Shown here piece after piece: positions 16,939 through 25,335 of a stretch of 64,000 nucleotides of DNA. The DNA is from Saccharopolyspora indica (GTDB taxonomy: Bacteria; Actinomycetota; Actinomycetes; Mycobacteriales; Pseudonocardiaceae), in contig NZ_JAQGLB010000004.1 in assembly GCF_027853965.1 (NCBI RefSeq), forward strand, positions 248,001 through 312,000, written 5' to 3'. The position numbers and the translations under genes are program-made. The first letter of the stretch is position 1. Every line of letters starts with the position of its first letter. The notes under the pieces were generated by a model, which did no database searches, was not told where the DNA came from, and saw nothing but the letters and a program-made list of their open reading frames with translations.

Positions 16939-17901
16939 ATGCGCGCCGACCGCCTGCTGTCCCTGCTCCTGCTGCTGCAGAACCGCGGCCGGATGACCGC
17001 GACCGAGCTGGCCGCCGAGCTGGAGGTGTCGGTCCGGACCGTCTACCGGGACGTCGAAGCCCTCGGCGCGGCGGGCGTGCCGGTCTGCGCCGACCGCGGT
17101 CCCGACGGCGGCTACCGCCTGCTCGACGGCTACCGCACCCGCCTCACCGGGCTCACCGATGCCGAAGCGGGCTCGCTGTTCCTGTCCGGCGCTCCCGGCC
17201 CGGCCCAGGACCTCGGGCTCGGCGCGGTGCTGGCCACCGCGCAGCTGAAGGTGCAGGCCGCGCTGCCCGCGGAGCTGGCCGAGCGGGCCCGCCGCATCCA
17301 GGACCGCTTCCACCTCGACGCGCCGGGCTGGTTCCGGGACGCCGACGAAGTGCCGCACCTGGCCGAAATCGCCCGCGCGGTCTGGGAGCAACGCGTGCTG
17401 CACGCGCACTACCGCCGCTGGAACGGCGAGGTGCACCGCGAGCTCCACCCGCTGGGCATCGTGCTGAAGGGCGGCATCTGGTACCTCGTGGCCCGCGCCG
17501 GCGAAGCCGTCCGCACCTACCGCATCGCGCGCTTCCTCGACGTGCGGACCGCGCCCGAGACATTCGACCGCCCAACGGGTTTCGACCTCGCCGCGAGCTG
17601 GGCGGAATCAGCCCGCCGGATGGAGGAGTCGATGGTGCGCGGAACCGCCCGGCTGCGGATCTCCCCGGTCGCACAACGCCTGCTGCCCGCGCAGTTCGGC
17701 GCGAAAGGCACGCAGGCGCTGGCCGAAGCGGGCTCGCCGGACGAGCAGGGCTGGGTGGCGGTCGACCTGCCGGTGGAGACGACCGCTGTCGCGGTCCACG
17801 ACGTCCTCCGCCTCGGCGCGGAAGCCGAAGTGCTCGCGCCGCCCGAACTCCGCGCCGCCGTCGCGGAAACCGTCACCGCGCTCGCGGCCCGCTACTCCTG
17901 A
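16939..17901 (+). CDS. WYL-domain (YafY/DeoR-like HTH) transcriptional regulator
   Basis: A 320-aa regulator. The N-terminal helix-turn-helix (TATELAAELEVSVRTVYRDVEALGAAGVPV) is followed by the YafY-type wing GPDGGYRLLDGYRT, and then a WYL ligand-binding domain (LHPLGIVLKGGIWYLVARAGE). WYL proteins sense nucleotides or other ligands. Its start lies 84 bp from the divergent DUF3224 gene with a perfect palindrome between, which suggests control of both genes. Its 3' end overlaps the convergent TetR gene by 10 bp. Confidence 0.9.
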   Translation: MRADRLLSLLLLLQNRGRMTATELAAELEVSVRTVYRDVEALGAAGVPVCADRGPDGGYRLLDGYRTRLTGLTDAEAGSLFLSGAPGPAQDLGLGAVLATAQLKVQAALPAELAERARRIQDRFHLDAPGWFRDADEVPHLAEIARAVWEQRVLHAHYRRWNGEVHRELHPLGIVLKGGIWYLVARAGEAVRTYRIARFLDVRTAPETFDRPTGFDLAASWAESARRMEESMVRGTARLRISPVAQRLLPAQFGAKGTQALAEAGSPDEQGWVAVDLPVETTAVAVHDVLRLGAEAEVLAPPELRAAVAETVTALAARYS

Positions 17902-18617
17902 GCTCGGGCGTCGATCAGCACCGCGATGCCGTCGAGGACGCGGTGCAGGCCCAGCTCGAACGTCTCCGACGCGGCCGGATTCCCGCCGGAGATCAGCGCG
18001 TGCGCGAGGTGCGGGTAGGCGTCGAAGTCCACCAGGCGTTCCAGCGCGCTGTCGCGCTTGGCCAGCCAGGCGGGATCCTTGTGCCGGTCCTGCTTGTTCG
18101 ACGCGGTGCCCCGGACGTAGTTGTCCAGCGTCTCGATGACCCCGACCTTCTCCCGCTCCGACAGCCCGGTGTCCGCCAGCACCCGCAGCGCCGAGTCGTA
18201 CCAGGCGAGCGCGTTCGGCCCCGGCAGCACCGGATCGGAGGCGACCGCGGGCACCCACGGGTGCCGGTGGAACATCGCCCAGTCCTCGGCGGCCCACGCC
18301 TCGAACTTCGCGCGCCAGTCGCCGGGCAGCTCGTGCGGCAGGCTGGTGCGGCCGATCACCTGGTCGAGCATCAGCGCGATCAGCTCGGGCCGCCCCGGCA
18401 CGTAGGTGTAGAGCGATGCGGTGCCCACGCCGAGCTCCGCCGCGACGCGGCGCATCGTCAGCGCGGCGACGCCTTCCCGGTCGGCGACGTCGATGGCGGC
18501 CTGCACGATGCGGTCCACGTCCAGGCCGGGGCGCGGGCCGCGCTTCGGGCGGTCCCGGACGCCCCACAGCAGCGCGAGGGCGCGGGACGGATCTGACTCG
18601 GTTTCTTCACTCGGCAT
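17892..18617 (-). CDS. TetR-family regulator with C-terminal TetR_C_1-like domain
   Basis: A 241-aa repressor. The helix-turn-helix spans about residues 35-80 (VDRIVQAAIDVADREG..GVGTASLYTYVPGRPEL). The C-terminal ligand domain resembles that of TetR class proteins controlling membrane exporters (LPGDWRAKFEAWAAEDWAMFHRHPW). It is divergent from the DUF418 membrane protein, and the 78-bp gap carries a dyad-rich operator (18633-18678), so the DUF418 gene is the likely target. The inducer is unknown. Confidence 0.9.
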   Translation of the reverse strand: MPSEETESDPSRALALLWGVRDRPKRGPRPGLDVDRIVQAAIDVADREGVAALTMRRVAAELGVGTASLYTYVPGRPELIALMLDQVIGRTSLPHELPGDWRAKFEAWAAEDWAMFHRHPWVPAVASDPVLPGPNALAWYDSALRVLADTGLSEREKVGVIETLDNYVRGTASNKQDRHKDPAWLAKRDSALERLVDFDAYPHLAHALISGGNPAASETFELGLHRVLDGIAVLIDARAQE

Positions 18618-18632
18618 GTTGCGCCCAGCCTA

Positions 18633-18678
18633 TAACTCCGAATACTGTTCGGATAACTCCGAACAACAGTCGGAGTTA
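18633..18678. promoter_or_regulatory. Tandem operator between TetR and DUF418 genes
   Basis: TAACTCCGA (18633-18641) is complementary to TCGGAGTTA (18670-18678), and TAACTCCGAA recurs as a direct repeat 21 bp downstream (from 18654). CCGAATACTGTTCGG forms an additional dyad. Two TetR dimers could bind; the function is inferred from position. Confidence 0.72.
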
Positions 18679-18695
18679 AACCTCTGGGGAGATCG

Positions 18696-19874
18696 ATGCC
18701 GACCAGCACCCGCGGTCCCGTGACGACCGCCGAACGCGCCTTAGCCCCCGACCTCGCCCGCGGCCTGATGCTGCTGCTCATCGTGCTGTCCAACGCGGCG
18801 TTCTTCCTCTGGGCCGCCGACTACGACGGCCAGTACCCGGCGTCCACCGGCCCGGCCGACAGCGCCGTGCAATTCCTGCAGATCCTGGTCCTCGACGTGC
18901 GGGTCTACCCGCTGTTCGCGTTCCTGTTCGGCTACGGGATGACGCAGCTCTACCGCCGCCAGATCGCCGCAGGCGCGAGCGAGCTCGACGCCACCGCGCT
19001 GCTGCGCCGCCGCAGCGGCTGGCTGCTCCTCTTCGGCTTCGCGCACGCCGCGCTCCTGCTGCCCTCCGACGTGCTCGGCTCCTACGGCGTGATCAGCTTC
19101 TTCCTCGGCTGGCTGCTCCTCCGCCGCGCCGACAGGACCCTGCTCGCCTGGGGCGCGGTCGGCACGACCTTGCTCGCACTGCTGCTGATCGGCGGGATCG
19201 TCCTCGCGATCAGTGCCCCGGGCTCGCTCGGCGAACCCGGCCCGTCCTCCGCCGCGATCAGCGGATCCGGCGAACCGGACTACCTCATCTCGGCGATCCA
19301 CCGGCTCGTCATGTGGGGCGTGCTGGTCATGCTGAACTTCGTCGGGATCACCGCGCCGACGGCCATGCTGCTCGGGATCTGGGCCGGCCGCCGGAGGATC
19401 CTCGAAGAGCCGCACCGGAACCTGCCGCTGCTCCGCCGCGTCGCGATCATCGGCATCACCCTCGGCTGGCTCGGCAGCCTGCCCGCCGCGCTGGACCGAA
19501 TCGGCGTGCTGCCCCCGGTCAACGAACTCGCGCTGATGGCGATGCAGTGGCCCACCGGACTGGCCGGCGGCATCGGCTACGTCGCGCTGTTCGGCCTGCT
19601 GGCCCACCGGGTCCCGCCCAAGGCCGTCGTCGCGATCAGCGCCGTCGGCAAGCGCTCGCTGTCCAGCTACCTGACGCACTCGCTGCTGCTCGGGCCCGTC
19701 CTGGCGGCCTGGGGGCTCGGCCTCGGTGCGCACCTGACCAGCGCCACGATGGCCGCTTACGCCGTCGGCGCCTGGCTGGTCACGGTTGCCGCGGCTTATT
19801 GGCTGGAACGCCGGGGGATTCGCGGCCCGGCAGAAACCGCCCTCCGCCGACTGGTCTACCGTCGTCCACAGTAG
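18696..19874 (+). CDS. DUF418 family membrane protein
   Basis: A 392-aa protein with about ten hydrophobic helices. ARGLMLLLIVLSNAAFF at the N-terminus and SVGKRSLSSYL-type motifs near the end (here AVGKRSLSSYLTHSLLLG) mark the DUF418/YeiB family, putative membrane transporters or acyltransferase-like proteins of unknown function. The ATG at 18696 follows TGGGGAGATCG. Codon 16 is TTA (18741-18743), a rare codon in such genomes. The gene is probably repressed by the divergent TetR protein. Its last 95 bp overlap the 3' end of the convergent glycosyltransferase gene. Confidence 0.85.
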   Translation: MPTSTRGPVTTAERALAPDLARGLMLLLIVLSNAAFFLWAADYDGQYPASTGPADSAVQFLQILVLDVRVYPLFAFLFGYGMTQLYRRQIAAGASELDATALLRRRSGWLLLFGFAHAALLLPSDVLGSYGVISFFLGWLLLRRADRTLLAWGAVGTTLLALLLIGGIVLAISAPGSLGEPGPSSAAISGSGEPDYLISAIHRLVMWGVLVMLNFVGITAPTAMLLGIWAGRRRILEEPHRNLPLLRRVAIIGITLGWLGSLPAALDRIGVLPPVNELALMAMQWPTGLAGGIGYVALFGLLAHRVPPKAVVAISAVGKRSLSSYLTHSLLLGPVLAAWGLGLGAHLTSATMAAYAVGAWLVTVAAAYWLERRGIRGPAETALRRLVYRRPQ

Positions 19875-21108
19875 ACCGAGCGCTCAGGAACGCGACGAAC
19901 AGCCCGACCAGCAGCGCCGCCCGGCCCCACACCCCGATCATCAGCGCCTGCGCGGTGAAACCGTCGTGGATGCCGCTGGCCTCGCCCATCATGTTCAAGT
20001 ACAGCCAGCGGAAGATGCTGATCCCCATCGCCACGTCCGCCACCAGGTACGCCGCGATCCAGCCCCAGCGCACCCGCACCAGCACGAAGAACGGCAGCAA
20101 CCACAGCGTGTACTGCGGCGAGTGCACCTTGTGCAGCAGCAAGAACCCGCACAGCATCGCCGCCGACACCGGCACCCACGGGTACGTCCCGGACCGCTCG
20201 TACCGCAACCAGCCCACCGCGCAGGCGACGGCGAACGACAGCAGCATCAGCAGCGGCGAGACCACACCCATCGCCGACTGGAAGTCCGCCGAATCCGTCC
20301 AGTGCCGGAAACCCCAGTACCAGACCGAATTCGTGCTGATGTCCACCTGCCGCCGCGACTGGAACTCGAACGACGCCGCCCAGCCGCCGAACCCGGCGAT
20401 CATGAACGGCACGTTCACCACCACCGCGGTGGCCACCGAAGCCCCCACCACCTGCAACGCCCCGCGCACGTCCCAGCGCTCCCGGCCGCTGGTCAGCACG
20501 TACAACGCCAGCGGCAGCACGAACAACGCCGGGTAGATCTTCAGCGCGAACCCCAGCCCCAGCACCACCGCGGCCACCGTCGCGCGCCGCCGCAACGGCA
20601 CCGACGTCCACCGGTGCACCACGAACACCGCCGCGACCGCGCACGCCACGACCGGCAGATCCCAGTTGTGGAACGCATAGAGCACCAACGGCGGGGACAG
20701 CGCCCACAACAGCGCGCGCCACCCGCTCAACCTGCCCAGCCACCACGCGGTCGCGAGCCCGAACGGAGCCATCAACAACGCCGACGCCGCCAGGAACCCG
20801 GCATCGGTGTCGACGAAGAACGCCCCCGCCCACATCAGCAATCCGGACAGCACCGGGTACTCGACCACGCCGCCCCACAGCGAACCGTCCGGCTCGATCC
20901 CGCCGTGCACGTACGGGAAGACGTGCCGGTCGATGTCCCGGCCCACCCACAGGTTCTGGATGTCGGAGTAGCAGACGTCGCCGTACGCCCGCTCCTGGTA
21001 CGCGGGCTCCGACCGGCCCCACTCGTCGAACTCCGGGCCCGTGCACCGGGCCTTGTTCGCATACCCCAGGGCCAGCGACAGCGCCGTCAGCACGCACAAC
21101 GCCACCAA
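19780..21108 (-). CDS. GT87-family (DUF2029) membrane glycosyltransferase
   Basis: A 442-aa polytopic membrane protein with about eleven helices, resembling the polyprenyl-phosphate-mannose-dependent mannosyltransferases (GT87) of actinomycetes. An acidic pair-containing first extracytoplasmic loop (FDEWGRSEPAYQERAYGDVCYSDI) and LKIYPALFVLPLAL are typical. This family gene commonly precedes rpsF in actinomycetes. The start is uncertain: TTG at 21108 or GTG at 21105 are the first plausible codons, and no strong ribosome site is seen; the frame runs into the palindrome at 21170. The C-terminal 31 codons overlap the DUF418 gene. Confidence 0.8.
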   Translation of the reverse strand: MVALCVLTALSLALGYANKARCTGPEFDEWGRSEPAYQERAYGDVCYSDIQNLWVGRDIDRHVFPYVHGGIEPDGSLWGGVVEYPVLSGLLMWAGAFFVDTDAGFLAASALLMAPFGLATAWWLGRLSGWRALLWALSPPLVLYAFHNWDLPVVACAVAAVFVVHRWTSVPLRRRATVAAVVLGLGFALKIYPALFVLPLALYVLTSGRERWDVRGALQVVGASVATAVVVNVPFMIAGFGGWAASFEFQSRRQVDISTNSVWYWGFRHWTDSADFQSAMGVVSPLLMLLSFAVACAVGWLRYERSGTYPWVPVSAAMLCGFLLLHKVHSPQYTLWLLPFFVLVRVRWGWIAAYLVADVAMGISIFRWLYLNMMGEASGIHDGFTAQALMIGVWGRAALLVGLFVAFLSARSTVDDGRPVGGGRFLPGRESPGVPANKPRQP

Positions 21109-21169
21109 CCCGGAGACCGTCAGCCCGCGCGCCGCCCTGCTGATCGCCGATCCCTCCGATCGATACCGG

Positions 21170-21218
21170 GGTGAAGGGCACCTTTTAGCAAGTAAGTTGC
21201 CTAAAGGTGCCCTTCACC
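21170..21218. repeat. 49-bp interrupted palindrome, copy 2
   Basis: Arms identical in sequence and orientation to copy 1 at 71-119, including the same two mismatched positions, but the 5-base loop is GTAAG, the reverse complement of the CTTAC in copy 1. It lies just beyond the endonuclease IV stop codon and upstream of the glycosyltransferase start, so it could terminate the nuclease transcript. Confidence 0.88.
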
Positions 21219-21226
21219 CGGAAAAA

Positions 21227-21994
21227 TCACTGCACCTTGCCGCGGAGGAAGGCGATGTCGTCCGCCTGGCCCTCGTCGGGGGTTTCGACCACGACCGGGG
21301 CGCCTGCGCTTGCGCAGACCGCGACCAGGAGGTCGGGGTCGATGGTGCCCGCGCCGATGTTGGCGTGGCGGTCGCGGGACGAGTCGAACTCGTCGCGGGA
21401 ATCGTTCAGGTGGACCAGGTCGATCCGCCCGGTGATCGCCTTGACCCGGTCGACGATGTCCAGCAGCTCCTCGCCCGCCGCGTGCGCGTGGCAGGTGTCC
21501 AGGCAGAACCCCGCGCCGAACTCGCCGACGGCGTCCCACAACCGCGCCAGCGCGTCGAACTTCCGCGCCATCGCGTTGGCCCCGCCCGCGGTGTTCTCGA
21601 TCAGCACCGGAACGTCGAACCCGCCTTCAGCGGCCTGCCGCTCGAACAGCTTCCGCCAGTTCGCCACGCCCTCGGACGGCTCGTCGTCCTTGGTCACGTG
21701 CCCGCCGTGCACGATCAAGCCCTTCGCGCCGACCTCGGCCGCCGCCTTCGCCTGCTGGCCGACCGCCTTGCGCGACGGGATCCGGATCCGGTTGTTCAAC
21801 GACGCCACGTTGATCACGTACGGCGCGTGGACGAACACGTCCAGCTCGCTGCCGCGCAGCTGCTCGGCCTGCGGATGCGGCTTCGGGGCCTTCCAGCCCT
21901 GCGGGTCGGACAGGAAGAACTGCACGACCTCCGCACCGCGCTCGGCAGCGGCGGTCAACGGGTCGTCATCTCGGACGTGGGCGCCGATACGCAT
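21227..21994 (-). CDS. nfo: Endonuclease IV-family AP endonuclease
   Basis: A 255-aa TIM-barrel protein of the Nfo family, which cleaves DNA at abasic sites using three Zn ions. Visible metal-site segments are the N-terminal [36 protein letters not shown] (catalytic Glu), [36 protein letters not shown] and VVVETPD. It is slightly shorter than E. coli Nfo (285 aa), as usual for actinobacterial versions. The ATG is at 21994. It reads toward the palindrome at 21170-21218. Assignment is firm. Confidence 0.93.
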   Translation of the reverse strand: MRIGAHVRDDDPLTAAAERGAEVVQFFLSDPQGWKAPKPHPQAEQLRGSELDVFVHAPYVINVASLNNRIRIPSRKAVGQQAKAAAEVGAKGLIVHGGHVTKDDEPSEGVANWRKLFERQAAEGGFDVPVLIENTAGGANAMARKFDALARLWDAVGEFGAGFCLDTCHAHAAGEELLDIVDRVKAITGRIDLVHLNDSRDEFDSSRDRHANIGAGTIDPDLLVAVCASAGAPVVVETPDEGQADDIAFLRGKVQ

Positions 21995-22160
21995 GCCCGA
22001 AGTCTAGGCGGACGCCCGACACCGCTCGCGCCGACCGATTCCCACGAGGTGGAAACCGGACCGGACCGTCACCAATGGCGGTGTTCAACCGTTGTACACA
22101 TCTGAGAGGTTCTCGTTTGAGAGAGTCATCACCGAAGCGCACATCCTGGGGAGGCGAGCC

Positions 22161-23087
22161 ATGGGTGCACGGGGGCGGCCCAACCCGTTGATCAACCCGC
22201 AGGTCCGCGGCCGGGCCCTGTCGGCCGGACTCGTCGGCCTCGTGCTGACCGCGAGCACCTTCCTCGGTGCCGGGACCGCGCAGGCCGTCGACCCCCTCGT
22301 CGTCGACAGCCCGCTGGCGATCGTCAACGCCGTGCCCGGCCAGCAGGTGACGGTCAAGCCGAGCACGCTGGACTTCAAGGTCCGCGAAGCGGTGCTGCTG
22401 GCCATGCCGCTGGCGTTCGGCAAGGCCAAGGATGCGGGCGACCGCTTCGCCGAGCTGAGCCCGATCCCGATCGGCACCGTCTCCGAGGGCCGCACCTTCT
22501 ACTCCGGCAAGAAGATCGCCGAGGCGGCCGGCCCCCGGATCGCCGAGATCGGCCTGCCGGAGGACAAGGTCGACGCGGTGCGCTGGCACTTCACCAACCT
22601 GGTCAGCATCGGCAACGCGGTGACGGTGCACGCCGAAGCGCCCGAGGAGGAGCCGCCGCCGCCCCCGCCGCCCGCGCAGCAGCCGCCGCCCCCGCCGCCA
22701 CCGGGCCCCGCGCCCGGCACGCCCGCGCCGCCGGAACCCAGCCCCGCGCTGCTCCCGCCGGACCCGACGACGTTCGTCCCGCAGCCGGGCGGAGCGCCGT
22801 CGGCGATGAGCCTGTTACCGCCCGAGCTCCGGGGCTCGTCGCTGACCTGGGCGCAGGGCCACTACGGCCAGGCGCCCGGGATGACGCCCGACATCGGCGA
22901 CCTGGTCAAGCAGACCGAGGAGCGGAAGGCGCGCGAGCAGCAGGACGAGGTGCTGGCCGCGGGCAAGGCCGAAGCGCTGCCCACCGAGGTCACCGAGCGG
23001 GTGGCGGTCCCGGTGCTCCTCGCCTCGATCGCCCTCGCCGTCGCCACCGCGGCGCTGGTCCGGAGCTGGGTCCTCCGCCGCCAATAG
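22161..23087 (+). CDS. Secreted, C-terminally anchored Pro-rich surface protein
   Basis: A 308-aa protein of unknown function. There is a Sec signal peptide with cleavage expected after AQA (residue about 42), a folded domain of about 110 residues, a Pro-rich spacer of about 50 residues (including seven consecutive Pro) near residues 155-205, a second small domain and a C-terminal membrane helix (about 281-302) ending in RRQ. It should sit in the cell envelope with the domain displayed outside. The ATG at 22161 follows GGGGAGG. Codon 219 is a rare TTA (22815-22817). It precedes the ribosomal-protein cluster but is separated from it by a hairpin repeat. Confidence 0.82.
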   Translation: MGARGRPNPLINPQVRGRALSAGLVGLVLTASTFLGAGTAQAVDPLVVDSPLAIVNAVPGQQVTVKPSTLDFKVREAVLLAMPLAFGKAKDAGDRFAELSPIPIGTVSEGRTFYSGKKIAEAAGPRIAEIGLPEDKVDAVRWHFTNLVSIGNAVTVHAEAPEEEPPPPPPPAQQPPPPPPPGPAPGTPAPPEPSPALLPPDPTTFVPQPGGAPSAMSLLPPELRGSSLTWAQGHYGQAPGMTPDIGDLVKQTEERKAREQQDEVLAAGKAEALPTEVTERVAVPVLLASIALAVATAALVRSWVLRRQ

Positions 23088-23092
23088 CCGAA

Positions 23093-23156
23093 CGTTTCCG
23101 CAGGTCAGAACCCGTGAGCGGTTCGGGGTGCCAGAGCGCCCCGAACCGCTCACGTG
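23093..23156. repeat. CGTGAG-family hairpin, copy C
   Basis: The left flank CGTTTCCGCAGGTCAG and CCCGTGAGCGGTT repeat those of the 95-bp copy at 61824-61918; the right flank does not. The hairpin pairs GTGAGCGGTTCGGGG (from 23114) with its complement ending CCGCTCAC. It follows the surface-protein stop codon and probably terminates that transcript. Confidence 0.78.
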
Positions 23157-23292
23157 CGTTCGGCGGGTGCGCGTCGCCCCGTTCGCCGGGCCGTCGGGGG
23201 GCCTTGCTAGCCTTGTCCAGTTCGTCGACGCGAACGACCCTCCTGCCATGGAGAGCCCATGGCCGTGAGTCCACAGGAGGTGAATGGTCTTC

Positions 23293-23640
23293 ATGCGTCA
23301 TTACGAGCTCATGGTCATCCTGGACCCGAGCCTGGACGAGCGCACCGTCGCTCCGTCCTTGGAGAACTTCCTCAACGTCGTCCGCAACGACGGTGGCACC
23401 GTCGAGAAGGTCGATGTCTGGGGCCGCCGTCGGCTGTCCTACGAGATCGAGAAGAACGCCGAGGGCATCTACGTCGTCCTGGACCTCAACAGCGAGCCGG
23501 CCACCATCAAGGAACTGGACCGGCAGCTGAACCTCAACGAGTCGATCCTGCGGACCAAGGTCCTGCGCAAGGTCGTCGAGCCCCGCAAGGCCGCCCGTGC
23601 CGCCAAGGCCCGCGCTGCCGCTGCTCAGGCCAGCGCCTGA
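23293..23640 (+). CDS. rpsF: 30S ribosomal protein S6
   Basis: A 115-aa S6 protein ([16 protein letters not shown]..., [24 protein letters not shown]). S6 binds S18 and 16S rRNA in the platform of the small subunit. Homology favours the ATG at 23293; an in-frame ATG at 23284 lies only 3 nt from AGGAGG, whereas the chosen one is 12 nt away, so the true start is open to three codons. It is the first gene of rpsF-ssb-rpsR-rplI. Confidence 0.95.
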   Translation: MRHYELMVILDPSLDERTVAPSLENFLNVVRNDGGTVEKVDVWGRRRLSYEIEKNAEGIYVVLDLNSEPATIKELDRQLNLNESILRTKVLRKVVEPRKAARAAKARAAAAQASA

Positions 23641-23682
23641 TCCGGCCCGAATCGCTAACGACCAGACTGGAGTCCCCAGGTC

Positions 23683-24165
23683 ATGGCTGGTGAAACGGTA
23701 ATCACGGTGGTCGGCAACCTGACCGCCGACCCGGAGCTGCGCTTCACCCCGTCCGGTGCCGCGGTCGCGAACTTCACGGTCGCGTCCACGCCCCGGACCT
23801 TCGACCGCCAGAGCGGTGAGTGGAAGGACGGCGAAGCCCTCTTCCTGCGCTGCAACATCTGGCGGCAGGCAGCGGAGAACGTGGCCGAGTCGCTGACCCG
23901 CGGCATGCGGGTGGTCGTGCAGGGCAGGCTGCGCCAGCGCTCCTTCGAGACGAAGGAGGGCGAGAAGCGCACCGTCGTCGAGCTCGAGGTCGACGAGATC
24001 GGCCCGTCCCTGCGCTACGCGACCGCCAAGGTGAACAAGGTCAGCCGGGGCGGCAGCGGCTTCAGCGGCGGTGGCGGCCCGGCCGGTCCGCCGGCCGACG
24101 ACCCGTGGGGTTCCGCACCACCTGCCGGTTCCGGCGGTGGGTTCAGCGACGAGCCGCCGTTCTAA
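23683..24165 (+). CDS. ssb: Single-stranded DNA-binding protein
   Basis: A 160-aa SSB. The N-terminal OB fold ([40 protein letters not shown]) is followed by a Gly/Pro-rich linker and the acidic tip DEPPF that recruits repair and replication partners. It is essential for replication and repair. It lies 42 bp after rpsF and 46 bp before rpsR, in the conserved operon order. Confidence 0.97.
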   Translation: MAGETVITVVGNLTADPELRFTPSGAAVANFTVASTPRTFDRQSGEWKDGEALFLRCNIWRQAAENVAESLTRGMRVVVQGRLRQRSFETKEGEKRTVVELEVDEIGPSLRYATAKVNKVSRGGSGFSGGGGPAGPPADDPWGSAPPAGSGGGFSDEPPF

Positions 24166-24211
24166 GCGCGGCGAGAAACGCTCTCGAAGTTTTCGTTCAG
24201 GAGGAAGACCG

Positions 24212-24448
24212 ATGGCCAAGGCGCCTGTGCGCAAGCCGAAGAAGAAGGTCTGCGTGTTCTGCAAGGACAAGGCCGCGCAGATCGACTACAAGGACACGAC
24301 GCTGCTGCGGAAGTACATCTCCGACCGCGGCAAGATCCGTGCCCGTCGCGTGACCGGCAACTGCAGCCAGCACCAGCGCGACGTCGCCATCGCGGTGAAG
24401 AACGCCCGCGAGATGGCGCTGCTGCCCTACACCTCGACCGCTCGCTGA
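24212..24448 (+). CDS. rpsR: 30S ribosomal protein S18
   Basis: A 78-aa S18 protein. It is the zinc-binding (C+) form: VCVFC near residues 13-17 and NCSQH further on provide a CxxC...CxxH set, unlike the zinc-independent paralogues induced by zinc starvation. The ATG at 24212 has CAGGAGG upstream. It partners with S6, encoded two genes upstream. Confidence 0.96.
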   Translation: MAKAPVRKPKKKVCVFCKDKAAQIDYKDTTLLRKYISDRGKIRARRVTGNCSQHQRDVAIAVKNAREMALLPYTSTAR

Positions 24449-24467
24449 CCAAGGAAGGAGCCACGTC

Positions 24468-24920
24468 GTGAAGATCATCCTCACCGCTGACGTCTCCAAC
24501 CTCGGCGAGTCCGGCGACATCGTCGAGGTCAAGGACGGCTACGCGCGCAACTACCTGCTGCCCAAGGGACTGGCCATCGTGGCCACCAAGGGTGCGCAGA
24601 AGCAGATCGAGACGATCCGCCGCGTCCAGGAGAACCGCCGCGTGCGGAACCTGGAGCACGCGCACGAGCTGAAGCAGCAGCTGCAGAACCTGGGCGGCGT
24701 CACGCTGACCGCCAAGGTCTCGCCGCAGGGCAAGCTGTTCGGCTCGATCACCACCGGCGACGTCGTCGCCGCTGTCCGCAAGGCGGGCGGCCCGAACCTG
24801 GACAAGCGTTCGGTCAGCCTGCGCGGTCACATCAAGTCGCTCGGCAAGCACGTCGTCGACGTGCAGCTGCACCCGGACGTGGCGGCCAACGTCAGCGTCC
24901 AGGTCACCAAGGGCGAGTGA
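24468..24920 (+). CDS. rplI: 50S ribosomal protein L9
   Basis: A 150-aa L9 protein: N-terminal rRNA-binding domain ([34 protein letters not shown] region), a long central helix and the C-terminal domain. GTG start at 24468 with AAGGAG upstream. It is the last gene of the cluster, closed by a terminator hairpin at 24942-24988. Confidence 0.97.
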   Translation: MKIILTADVSNLGESGDIVEVKDGYARNYLLPKGLAIVATKGAQKQIETIRRVQENRRVRNLEHAHELKQQLQNLGGVTLTAKVSPQGKLFGSITTGDVVAAVRKAGGPNLDKRSVSLRGHIKSLGKHVVDVQLHPDVAANVSVQVTKGE

Positions 24921-24941
24921 CCCGGTAATACCGCTTCAACC

Positions 24942-24988
24942 GCAGCATCGTCCACTCCGACCTTCAGGTGAAGGGTGGACGATGCTGC
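24942..24988 (+). terminator. Terminator of the rpsF-rplI operon
   Basis: A 14-bp perfect stem GCAGCATCGTCCAC (24942-24955) with its complement (24975-24988), 21 bp after the rplI stop. Confidence 0.82.
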
Positions 24989-25335
24989 GTCCGGCGCGCG
25001 CACCGGCGGTCACGGTGACGACGGAGTTCCACCGATCCCGACACGCCGATCAGCGCGACACGCCCGGACTTTTCCACGGATTTCTTCCACAGCCTATGCA
25101 CAGCTTCTGACCAGGGGATTCTTGTCACTTTTGGCGAGTTGTCCCCAAGTTGTCCCCAGCTGCGCGGAGGGCTGCCGCGAGTTATCCCCAGCTCGATTCG
25201 ATCTATCCACAGGTTGTCCCGAGCTTTGTCCACAGCTTGATTTGCCTGCTCCGAGCAGGCGATCTAGCTTCGCGCGCGTGCCCACGCGCCCACCGCGCGC
25301 GATGGTCTTGGCGCCGGAGGAGGTGACCGGGTCAG
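24989..25335 (+). promoter_or_regulatory. dnaB upstream region with an array of DnaA-box-like sites
   Basis: This 347-bp gene-free stretch holds nine 9-mers resembling DnaA boxes, all in the same orientation. They start at 25070 (TTTTCCACG), 25083 (TCTTCCACA), 25094 (CTATGCACA), 25139 and 25150 (TTGTCCCCA), 25182 (TTATCCCCA), 25203 (CTATCCACA), 25214 (TTGTCCCGA) and 25226 (TTGTCCACA). The last is the preferred actinobacterial box, and the others differ from TTATCCACA or TTGTCCACA at one to three positions. It lies directly upstream of dnaB. DnaA-dependent control of dnaB, or DnaA titration, is inference. Confidence 0.7.

Noticed and set aside
22660-22740. CCGCCG-rich run as a DNA repeat element
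   Set aside because: It encodes the Pro-rich spacer of the surface protein and is explained by coding.
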